From positions 1 through 14,940 of the forward strand of contig JAKLDX010000014.1 of assembly GCA_022703295.1 (NCBI GenBank): a DNA stretch of 14,940 nucleotides. Reading direction: 5' to 3'. The position numbers and the translations under genes are program-made. Shown here piece by piece: positions 7,813-14,739 of the stretch. This DNA is from Candidatus Omnitrophota bacterium (GTDB taxonomy: Bacteria; Omnitrophota; Gorgyraeia; 2-01-FULL-45-10). The notes beneath the pieces are model-generated. The model saw nothing but the letters and a program-made list of their open reading frames with translations. It was not told the DNA's origin and did no database searches. How positions within the stretch are numbered: position 1 is the first letter of the stretch; every line of letters begins with the position of its first letter.

Positions 7813-9207
7813 TTACCACTTGCCGCTCTTATGTTTTTTTGCTTTCGGGAAATCTTTTATAACTTTTAAGGAGTCGCAAAGTTCATTTTCCGAAAGTGAG
7901 TAATCGGTGAGCTTGCCGGAAAGATATTTTTCGTAACCTCCCAGGTCCAATAGCCCGTGGCCGCTGTAATTGAAGAGGATGACTTTTTCCTTGCCCTCCT
8001 CCTTGGCCTTCAGGGCTTCTTCGATGACACATGCGATCGCATGGCTCGTTTCGGGAGCGCAGATCGACCCTTCCACGCGGGCCCATAGCAATGCGGATTC
8101 GTAGCATTTAAGCTGATTGTATGCGCGCGGCGCGACCAGCCCTTCGACTATGCACTGGCTGACGAGAGGCGCCATTCCGTGATAACGAAGGCCTCCGGCG
8201 TGTATGGGAGGCGGCACATAAGCATGTCCCAATGTGAACATCGGCAATAGCGGTGTCATCTGCGCGGTGTCGCCGAAATCATAAGCGAACGGGCCGCGCG
8301 TCATTTTGGGACAGGTTGCGGATTCCACAGGTATGATATCTATCTTTTCTCCGTTGATCTTATCGAGTACGAACGGGAAAGCCAGCCCGCCGAAGTTACT
8401 CCCCCCTCCTGCGCATGCCGCAACGACGTCGACGCCTTTTTCCCCCGCCATCTTCAGCTGCTTTTTTGCCTCCAGGCCTATTATCGTCTGGTGGAGCAGG
8501 ACGTGGTTCAGTACGCTTCCGAGGGAGTAGCGCGTCTTGCCGGATTTGTCCGTCACCGCCTCTTCTATGGCTTCGCTTATCGCTATTCCAAGACTGCCCG
8601 GCGTGTCCGGCATTTTTTTAAGTATCGCCCTGCCCGCGTTGGTTTCCTTGCTGGGGCTCGCAACGCAATTAGCCCCCCAGACCTGCATCATGGCTTTGCG
8701 GAAAGGTTTTTGGTCAAAGCTTATCCTGACCATGTAAACTTTACATTCAATTCCGCCTATAAGGCTGCATGCAAAGGCCAGCGCGCTGCCCCATTGTCCG
8801 GCGCCTGTTTCAGTAGTCAGTTTTTTAATTCCGAATTTTTTATTATACCAGGCTTGTGCAACTGCGGTGTTTGGTTTATGGCTGCCCGGAGGGCTTACGC
8901 TCTCATCTTTAAAATATATCCTGGCAGGGGTCTTAAGATGTTTCTCCAGATTATAAGCCCTTATTAACGGAGTGGGACGCCAAATTTTGAGGATTTCGAG
9001 TATTTCTGTCGGGATGTCGATCCAGCGCTGACGGCTTACTTCCTGCTCTATCAGATTTGCCGGGAAAACGGGAGACAGCATCTCCGGAGTGATAGGATTG
9101 CCATCTGGCCCTACAGGAGGCTGCATTGGGGTTGGTAAGTCTGCGGCAATATTATACCACTGCCTAGGTATATCCTCTTCGTTTAGGAATATCTTTTTAA
9201 CACTCAC
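7813..9207 (-). CDS. trpB: TrpB2-type tryptophan synthase beta chain
   Basis: 464 residues, longer than the roughly 400 of classical TrpB and typical of the TrpB2 family. It is a PLP enzyme that joins indole and serine to give tryptophan. PLP lysine K111 lies in PPGSHKPNTA. The substrate loop is ETGAGQWG (133-140), with Trp where TrpB1 has His, a TrpB2 hallmark. The PLP-phosphate loop is GGGSN (267-271), and SGHG (415-418) is the cofactor-ring contact. No trpA or other trp gene is near, so an indole-salvage role or a related beta-replacement is possible. The start is GTG at 9205-9207, preceded by AAGGA (9213-9217) with a 5-base spacer. The HD-GYP gene follows after 12 bases. Confidence 0.95.
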   Translation of the reverse strand: MSVKKIFLNEEDIPRQWYNIAADLPTPMQPPVGPDGNPITPEMLSPVFPANLIEQEVSRQRWIDIPTEILEILKIWRPTPLIRAYNLEKHLKTPARIYFKDESVSPPGSHKPNTAVAQAWYNKKFGIKKLTTETGAGQWGSALAFACSLIGGIECKVYMVRISFDQKPFRKAMMQVWGANCVASPSKETNAGRAILKKMPDTPGSLGIAISEAIEEAVTDKSGKTRYSLGSVLNHVLLHQTIIGLEAKKQLKMAGEKGVDVVAACAGGGSNFGGLAFPFVLDKINGEKIDIIPVESATCPKMTRGPFAYDFGDTAQMTPLLPMFTLGHAYVPPPIHAGGLRYHGMAPLVSQCIVEGLVAPRAYNQLKCYESALLWARVEGSICAPETSHAIACVIEEALKAKEEGKEKVILFNYSGHGLLDLGGYEKYLSGKLTDYSLSENELCDSLKVIKDFPKAKKHKSGKW

Positions 9208-9212
9208 TAGCG

Positions 9213-9261
9213 TCCTTATAATGTTATATAATATTTATATATTAAGCCAAAGATAAATCAA
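9213..9261 (-). promoter_or_regulatory. Predicted promoter and ribosome binding site of trpB2
   Basis: On the minus strand there is a -35-like TTGATT (9261-9256), a 16-base spacer and a -10-like TATAAA (9239-9234). Shine-Dalgarno AAGGA (9217-9213) lies before the GTG start. The predicted leader is about 20 bases. The surrounding 9208-9336 stretch is very AT-rich, so other -10 choices are possible (for example TATAAC further downstream). No attenuator or riboswitch fold is visible. Confidence 0.45.
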
Positions 9262-9336
9262 TGTAATATTATCATATAACGCCACGAAAAGCAATAGTAT
9301 GAGGCGAAAAAAGTTAAAAATCGCGTAAAAATATGG

Positions 9337-9819
9337 CTATATTTTAGTATATTTTTTCTTTAGTTCAGCTAAGAACACGAGATGCTTTTTTTCCTCTTCA
9401 ACGAGTTCCTGCACCTTCTCCTTGTGATAGGCCGGCATATATTTCGCCAGCTCATTGAAGAAAAGTATGGCGTCCTTCTCAAAGCCCATGCCATACTGGA
9501 TAGCGGCAAGCTCCGTTTTTACGTTCTTTCCGAACTCTCCGGCCGAGACCTGATTGTATAGTATGTCATCGATCGTCGCTTTCATGTACGAAGCGAGCTC
9601 GCCTCTGTAAGATTCTGTCGCTTCGGATTCCTCTATACTGTCCCTGATCTCGGCGAATTTCTTTATATGGGTGTCCTCCCAGTCCCTGAGCCTGGTGAAA
9701 AGGTCCTTCATTTCTTTCGCGGTAAACTTTTCCGCTACCGCTCCGTAAAAATCACGCCTCTTCTTTTCTTTTTCTATCCCCATGTCTATTACCTCGGCGG
9801 CGTTAAATACATTTGCCAT
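9337..9819 (-). CDS. Ferritin-like/rubrerythrin-family diiron protein
   Basis: 160 residues, all helical, fitting a four-helix ferritin-like bundle. Likely metal ligands are E18 in helix 1 (IEKEKKRRDFY), E48 and H51 in helix 2 (WEDTHIKKF), E114 in helix 3 (MGFEKDAILFF) and E143 with H146 in helix 4 (EEEKKHLVFL). The ExxH pairs in helices 2 and 4 are the family signature. There is no C-terminal rubredoxin domain (no CxxC pairs), so it is a short erythrin rather than a full rubrerythrin. Family members reduce peroxide or handle iron in anaerobes; the specific role here is inferred. ATG at 9819 has a clear AAGGAG (9834-9829). It lies 39 bases after the phosphofructokinase stop and probably shares that transcript. 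Confidence 0.88.
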   Translation of the reverse strand: MANVFNAAEVIDMGIEKEKKRRDFYGAVAEKFTAKEMKDLFTRLRDWEDTHIKKFAEIRDSIEESEATESYRGELASYMKATIDDILYNQVSAGEFGKNVKTELAAIQYGMGFEKDAILFFNELAKYMPAYHKEKVQELVEEEKKHLVFLAELKKKYTKI

Positions 9820-9858
9820 AAGTCTTATCTCCTTTTATCAGATGTAAGGCCCTGTACC

Positions 9859-10971
9859 TTATTTATGCCTGTCGCCGAAACATGTATCTACGGATCTCGC
9901 GCATTTTATCAAAGGATGATTGAGCGGAATCTTTCTTACCCCTTTGGCGACATCCTTCAGCGGAACTCTTACAAATGAGTCCTTCTTTATACCTATCATA
10001 TTGCCAAAGCGCTTATTCTTTATCAGGTCGACGACTTCCGTGCCGAGCCTCGTCGCGAGGACCCTGTCGGCCGGCGTCGGGGAGCCTCCGCGCTGTAAAT
10101 GCCCCATGACTACTGTTCGTGTTTCAATGCCGCTTATCTTCTCAACCTGTTCCCCGAGGACAAACCCTATGCCGCCGAGGCGTATAGGATCGGAACTCTC
10201 TTTGACTATCCGCTGCACCACGATATTCCCGCCTTTTGGTTTTGCGCCTTCCGCGACGATAATGATGCTGAAGCGTTTTCCGCGCCTGTTTCGGTCGATC
10301 ACTTTCTCCGCTATTACGTTCAGGTCATAAGGGATCTCGGGGATCAGTATTATATCGCCTCCGCCGGCTATTCCCGAGTGCAGCGCTATCCAGCCCGCGT
10401 TATGGCCCATGACCTCGACTATCATTATCCTGTGATGGGATTGTGCAGTTGTGTGCAGCCTGTCTATGCCCTCCGTTGCTATCCATACGGCTGAGTCAAA
10501 TCCGAAAGTTATGTCGGTGCCGATGATGTCGTTGTCGATGGTCTTCGGTACTCCGACGACAGGTATTCCATCCCTGAATAATTTGTACGCTATCCCCAGC
10601 GTACCGTCTCCGCCTATGCAGACAAGGCATTCTATATCGAGTTGCTTGATGTTCTCTATAGAAATTGCGGACATGTCCTTGAACACCAGTTTATCTCCCT
10701 GATGGATGGCGTACCTGTAAGGATTTGCTTTCTTTGATGTGCCGAGGATCGTTCCGCCCAGAGTGAGTATACCGGAAAAGTCATGATACTCCAGTTTCCG
10801 GTGCTTATTGTTTACGACGCCGTCGTAGCCGTCCTCAATGCCTATTATCTCCATACCTTCTTCCAGTATGGCTTTTTTCGCGACCGCCCTTATGACCGCG
10901 TTTATCCCCGGACAATCTCCCCCGCCGGTCAAGATCGCGATGCGTCTTTTTATTTTTGAATTCTTTTTCAT
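9859..10971 (-). CDS. pfkA: 6-phosphofructokinase (PfkA family, group III-like)
   Basis: 370 residues, somewhat longer than the 320-residue E. coli enzyme. It phosphorylates fructose 6-phosphate to the 1,6-bisphosphate in glycolysis. Motifs in order: TGGGDCPGINAVIRA (15-29, nucleotide loop), GGDGT (120-124), PKTIDND (142-148, with catalytic base D146), VMGHNAGW (187-194), PEIPYD (211-216) and MGHLQRGGSPTPADR (289-303). Residue G123 (E. coli position 104) favours ATP, whereas K143 (E. coli position 124) is the residue found in PPi-dependent and group III enzymes. The Gly/Lys pair is usually read as ATP-using group III, but donor choice is not proven. ATG at 10971 follows a GGGGG tract with a 4-base spacer. 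The gene starts 14 bases after the DUF3786 stop. Confidence 0.95.
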   Translation of the reverse strand: MKKNSKIKRRIAILTGGGDCPGINAVIRAVAKKAILEEGMEIIGIEDGYDGVVNNKHRKLEYHDFSGILTLGGTILGTSKKANPYRYAIHQGDKLVFKDMSAISIENIKQLDIECLVCIGGDGTLGIAYKLFRDGIPVVGVPKTIDNDIIGTDITFGFDSAVWIATEGIDRLHTTAQSHHRIMIVEVMGHNAGWIALHSGIAGGGDIILIPEIPYDLNVIAEKVIDRNRRGKRFSIIIVAEGAKPKGGNIVVQRIVKESSDPIRLGGIGFVLGEQVEKISGIETRTVVMGHLQRGGSPTPADRVLATRLGTEVVDLIKNKRFGNMIGIKKDSFVRVPLKDVAKGVRKIPLNHPLIKCARSVDTCFGDRHK

Positions 10972-10985
10972 ATAGCCCCCTATAT

Positions 10986-11543
10986 TTATAATGAGTGGAC
11001 GATAGTCTCTGTCAGGACGACGATGTCTTCGGTGCAGAATACATCGGCAATGGTCCTGTCGAAAAGTATGTTTGCGTCAGGGCCGAACTCGTCGTCAGCC
11101 TTCCACATGGTTATGAGTATCGGAACATCAACGAACGGGTAGACCACGATCCCGACGTCTCCTTTATCGGCGGTTTTTACCGGAAGCCGCTCCGAGACCT
11201 TGAGGATAGCCTCGGGAGCCTTGCCGTATTTTCTCAACAAGTGGCTTATCGTCCGTTTCTTGAAGGTCGGGTAATACTCTTCTCCTCCCTCCAGCTGGTT
11301 GAAGTCTATCCATTCGCCGGTCGGTTTGACGGGCCCTTTCGGTCTGAATTTTCTGATAAGGTAGTGCAGCAGTAGTATGGACAGATAAGTTTTGGCCGGG
11401 ACATTGCAGGATTCCGACAGGACGCTCCTGGCCTCCGTGTTTATACTGTAATTATCGTTCAGAAACTTCAGCGATAATTGTTTTTCCGGAGCGAGGCCGG
11501 AAATTTCCGCCCATGCCTTTTCTAGCGCCTGTTCGTAACCCAT
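10986..11543 (-). CDS. DUF3786 domain protein, function unknown
   Basis: 185 residues, soluble, with no membrane helix. The whole length fits the DUF3786 pattern as I know it: an N-terminal helical YEQALEKAW, then LSILLLHYLIR (54-64), GEWIDFNQLEGGEEYYPTF (76-94), KGDVGIVVYPFVDVPILITMW (127-147), DDEFGPDANILFDRT (150-164) and a C-terminal TEDIVVLTETIV. Family members occur mostly in anaerobes and have no assigned biochemical role. Only two cysteines are present (C46, C170), so no Fe-S cluster is evident. It is the first gene of the group leading into phosphofructokinase. No Shine-Dalgarno is seen before ATG at 11543, and the predicted transcription start is almost at the start codon. Confidence 0.82.
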   Translation of the reverse strand: MGYEQALEKAWAEISGLAPEKQLSLKFLNDNYSINTEARSVLSESCNVPAKTYLSILLLHYLIRKFRPKGPVKPTGEWIDFNQLEGGEEYYPTFKKRTISHLLRKYGKAPEAILKVSERLPVKTADKGDVGIVVYPFVDVPILITMWKADDEFGPDANILFDRTIADVFCTEDIVVLTETIVHSL

Positions 11544-11551
11544 AGATTAGT

Positions 11552-11580
11552 ATTTTACACTTTATAATTGGATAAATCAA
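11552..11580 (-). promoter_or_regulatory. Predicted promoter of DUF3786-pfkA-rubrerythrin group
   Basis: On the minus strand, -35-like TTGATT (11580-11575) is followed by a 17-base spacer and -10-like TAAAAT (11557-11552). The last base of the -10 is 8 bases before the ATG, so transcription should start at or about two bases before the start codon. It overlaps the divergent helicase promoter. Confidence 0.55.
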
Positions 11581-11596
11581 GCGATTAGACTATAAT
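11568..11596 (+). promoter_or_regulatory. Predicted promoter of the Ski2-like helicase gene
   Basis: TTGGAT (11568-11573), a 17-base spacer and a perfect -10 TATAAT (11591-11596). The ATG begins 6 bases after the -10, so the expected transcript starts at the A of the start codon. No Shine-Dalgarno precedes the gene. Confidence 0.6.
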
Positions 11597-11602
11597 ATTA
11601 TC

Positions 11603-13477
11603 ATGCAATATGACAGGTTTCAGCAGGAGGCGATAGATTATATAAATAACGGCTATTCCGTTATTGTTTCAGCTCCGACCGGCGCGGGCAAGACCGCGAT
11701 CGCCGAGCATGTGATCGAAAGCTGCCTCCAGATAGGCTCCAACGTCATCTATACGGCACCGATAAAAGCCCTGTCCAACCAGAAGTTCAGGGATTTCCAG
11801 GTGAACTACTCGGACAAGATCGGCATCCTGACAGGCGACGTATCGCTCAATCCGGATGCGCCGGTGCTCATAATGACGACCGAGATATTCCGGAACAAAG
11901 TCCTCGAGGAGCCGGATAGCCTGAAAAAATATTCATGGATAATTTTCGACGAGGTCCACTACATAGACAACCCTGAGAGAGGCACCGTGTGGGAAGAGTC
12001 GCTGATGTTCCTCCCCGGCCACATGAACATCCTATGCCTTTCTGCCACCATCCCGAACATACACGAATTCGCGGAATGGATCGAATCAATACATAAGAAG
12101 AAGGTCAGGATAGTTATAGAAGACAAGCGGCCTGTTCCTCTCCACTTCTTCTTTCAGTGCCACAATAAGGTGGTCGATAACCTGAACTCTATCCGCAAGA
12201 GCCATATCCATCAGCCCAATAAGACCAATGCCCTTATAAAATATGTGCAAAGCCAGAACGGCCTTCCTTGTATATATTTTGTATTCGGCAGGAAAAGGGC
12301 CGAGTATCTTGCCGCGGAACTATATAATTATAATTTTCTGGACCGGATCGAACAAGCTCAGATATTGTCTCTATTCGAATCGCTCTGCGAAAAATTCGCC
12401 CTGAAGAACGAGAGGAGCGCTGTTTCGATGCGAACTCTGATAGAGCGCGGCATAGCCTTCCATCATGCCGGCATGCTCCCGACACTAAAAGAGGTCATCG
12501 AACGCCTTTTTACGAGCAGGCTGCTGAAGGTGATATTTACGACCGAGACGTTCGCGCTCGGCATAAACATGCCCAGCAGGTCTGTTATATTCGATGAGCT
12601 GAGAAAGTTTTACGGGGACTATACCAGGAACCTCAAGACCAGGGATTTCTATCAGATGGCGGGCCGTGCCGGCAGGCGCGGTATAGACGCCGAAGGGTTC
12701 GTTTACAGCAGGGTGAACCCTCATATGATAAAGATCGATGAGGTCAGGCGCATCATCTACGGCCGCCCGGAGAGCGTTAATAGTCAGCTGAACACATCCT
12801 ACGCGACGATCCTCAATCTTTACGAGAAGTACGGAGAGGACCTTTTCGAGGTCTATCCCCTTTCATTCCATTATTTCCAGTCAAAACCCCATCAGCGCAA
12901 GCAGGCCCTCAAGCTTATGCGATCGAAGCTTAATTTATTGAGCGAAGCCAATTTTATAAAGCAGGAGAAACTGACCCAGAAAGGCGAATTCGCCAAGGCG
13001 GTTTACGGTTACGAGCTTATATTATCCGAATTGTTCGAACGCGGTGTTTTTGAAGGCCTTGACGAGGTCGGGCTTGGTACGCTGGCGGTAGCCGCGGTCT
13101 TTGAGCCCAGGAGAAACCAGCATATGACGGGCCTGTCAAAGGAAGCGCAGGAATTGAAAAATATATGCGACAGGCTGTATGATTCCGTCAGGCACAGAGA
13201 ATCAAGATACGGTATATATCCTCTGAGCAAAGTGCCTCATTTCAATCTGACCAAAGCTACGGAGGGATGGATCCACGGCCTGAAATTTTCCAGGATATTA
13301 CAGCTTACGGATACGGACGAAGGCGAGGTAATACGGTATTTCAGGATGGCTATACAGATCCTAAGGGAAGTAAAGGATGCCCCCATCTCCTCTGAATTGT
13401 CTCAGAAGATATCGAAAGCGATACATCTTATGAATCGTGACGTTATCGACGCGGAAAAACAGTTGCGCGAAGGCTAA
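11603..13477 (+). CDS. Ski2/Mtr4-like DExH-box helicase with DSHCT-like C-terminus
   Basis: 624 residues and the only complete plus-strand gene. Superfamily 2 motifs are all present: FQQEAI (6-11), Walker A APTGAGKT (24-31), TAPIKALSNQ (51-60), TGDVSLNP (77-84), MTTEIFRN (91-98), DEVH (116-119), SAT (147-149), FHHAGMLP (286-293), TTETFALGINMP (313-324) and QMAGRAGRRG (351-360). The C-terminal part (about 430-620) looks like a DSHCT region, ending in the typical DEGEVIRYFRMAIQILRE (572-589). There is no arch/KOW insertion as in Mtr4 or Ski2 and no N-terminal extension. Relatives unwind structured RNA for 3'-5' decay, which is the most likely role. The start at 11603 keeps the FQ motif near the N-terminus and sits directly downstream of a perfect -10 box. 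Confidence 0.93.
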   Translation: MQYDRFQQEAIDYINNGYSVIVSAPTGAGKTAIAEHVIESCLQIGSNVIYTAPIKALSNQKFRDFQVNYSDKIGILTGDVSLNPDAPVLIMTTEIFRNKVLEEPDSLKKYSWIIFDEVHYIDNPERGTVWEESLMFLPGHMNILCLSATIPNIHEFAEWIESIHKKKVRIVIEDKRPVPLHFFFQCHNKVVDNLNSIRKSHIHQPNKTNALIKYVQSQNGLPCIYFVFGRKRAEYLAAELYNYNFLDRIEQAQILSLFESLCEKFALKNERSAVSMRTLIERGIAFHHAGMLPTLKEVIERLFTSRLLKVIFTTETFALGINMPSRSVIFDELRKFYGDYTRNLKTRDFYQMAGRAGRRGIDAEGFVYSRVNPHMIKIDEVRRIIYGRPESVNSQLNTSYATILNLYEKYGEDLFEVYPLSFHYFQSKPHQRKQALKLMRSKLNLLSEANFIKQEKLTQKGEFAKAVYGYELILSELFERGVFEGLDEVGLGTLAVAAVFEPRRNQHMTGLSKEAQELKNICDRLYDSVRHRESRYGIYPLSKVPHFNLTKATEGWIHGLKFSRILQLTDTDEGEVIRYFRMAIQILREVKDAPISSELSQKISKAIHLMNRDVIDAEKQLREG

Positions 13478-14733
13478 CGTCGCAGCGTTTTTCTTTTTGA
13501 CGGATTGAAATACCCCATTGAAAGGGCCGGGAACTCTTTTCGCAGTAGGCCGATCTCTTCCTTTATTCCTATGAGGTTCTCTCTCGAGGTGTAGATCCCT
13601 AATTTTTTGAAGTATAAAGCAGGGTCAAAGTTCAGGTTCCGCCATTGTATCATGCCGGGCCGGTAGGCGCGGATGAATTTACGCAATGCCGAAAATTCGT
13701 CTTTAGAGTCGGTGAAGCCCGGGACCGTCAGATAATTTATGGATACGAAAGATCCGTTCTTTACGGATATCTTTATCGACCGCATGACATCAGCAAAACA
13801 ATACCGGTAAGGATTGTAATACTTAGCGTAATATTTTTCCCTTACGCTATTCAGACTGACGCGTATGTTATCAAGGCCCGCGTCCAGCAGGCGGGCCACT
13901 ACGTCCGGCTTGCTGCCGTTCGTATTCATATTTATCGTGCCCCCGGATGTTTTTTTCCTTATAAGTTTTATGGATTCTTCTATGACCCCGCCGAATATCA
14001 GCGGTTCGCCTTCACACCCTTGTCCGAAGCTGACTATAGGGTCAGCCGCATTCGTGATGTGGTATAGGGCAACTTCGGATACTTCCTGAGGCGTAGGCAC
14101 GAACGCTATCCTTGGTTGCGTTGCCGCGCACTCATTGCTCGGCTGGTAAGAAATGCATCCGGCGCAGGCGGCGTTGCAGAAAGGAGATACCGGCAGAGGC
14201 GCCTCGAATCTTTTCAGGAATAAATTTTGCGCGTTGGGGCAGCAATTTACCAGGGCGCATCCGGCGAGATGGCGCACGAGCCTGTTTCTCGGAAAGGCCC
14301 TCTTCATTTCTTTTATTCCGGACCTCACCTTTCCGATATCTATGAAGCGCGAATCATGGCGCTTGTCGCGGTCGACCCTTATGGCAGCGGCATACAGATC
14401 ATTTCCGCGCACCGCAACCGCCGCGTATGAGAATAACGGCAGCATGCGCGGCTTCCCATGCTCTCTATAGGCGCTGTTATAAGTTACGGTGTATCCGGGA
14501 GGCGTAAAAGCGCATACGCTTAAGGCCCCGTCCGCAGCGACAAAATTCTTAAGGGACGGGTCGTATCCGACCGGCGACCGGTCCGGCAGCAGGAATAGCC
14601 GGCTGCCTTCCGGCAGGCGGATCAGGTCTTTGGCCTTAAGCCTGAAAAGGAAATTGGCCTTCATCCCCGTTGCCTTCAGGGTCGGATGAACGAATATCTT
14701 TCCTTTTTTATCTGAAACAAGTAAATTCGGCAT
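13474..14733 (-). CDS. Radical SAM protein of unknown function
   Basis: 419 residues. The radical SAM cluster motif CNAACAGC (C186, C190, C193; CX3CX2C) coordinates the 4Fe-4S cluster that cleaves S-adenosylmethionine. FGQGCEGEPL (236-245) is the GGE-like SAM-binding strand, followed by NMNTNGS (268-274) and DNIRVSLNS (288-296), both typical of the TIM barrel. About 150 residues precede the barrel without a recognised domain. A cysteine-dense block (C159, C164, C165) lies just before the SAM motif, with C202 and C240 nearby. The substrate is unknown. Start ATG at 14733 lies 6 bases after the YgiQ stop, with no strong ribosome binding site, suggesting coupling. Its stop codon overlaps the helicase stop on the other strand. 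Confidence 0.9.
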   Translation of the reverse strand: MPNLLVSDKKGKIFVHPTLKATGMKANFLFRLKAKDLIRLPEGSRLFLLPDRSPVGYDPSLKNFVAADGALSVCAFTPPGYTVTYNSAYREHGKPRMLPLFSYAAVAVRGNDLYAAAIRVDRDKRHDSRFIDIGKVRSGIKEMKRAFPRNRLVRHLAGCALVNCCPNAQNLFLKRFEAPLPVSPFCNAACAGCISYQPSNECAATQPRIAFVPTPQEVSEVALYHITNAADPIVSFGQGCEGEPLIFGGVIEESIKLIRKKTSGGTINMNTNGSKPDVVARLLDAGLDNIRVSLNSVREKYYAKYYNPYRYCFADVMRSIKISVKNGSFVSINYLTVPGFTDSKDEFSALRKFIRAYRPGMIQWRNLNFDPALYFKKLGIYTSRENLIGIKEEIGLLRKEFPALSMGYFNPSKRKTLRR

Positions 14734-14739
14734 GGCAGG

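Noticed and set aside
9208..9336. Possible trp attenuator or riboswitch upstream of trpB2
   Set aside because: The predicted leader is only about 20 bases, with no leader peptide of Trp codons, no T-box-like element and no GC-rich stem.
9328..9345. Perfect 7-base inverted repeat with a 4-base loop at the end of the rubrerythrin gene
   Set aside because: The stem is only A and T, it overlaps the stop codon and the T-run after it is interrupted, so it is too weak to call an intrinsic terminator.
11868..12724. Minus-strand open frames inside the helicase
   Set aside because: They oppose motif-rich helicase coding sequence and show no domain.
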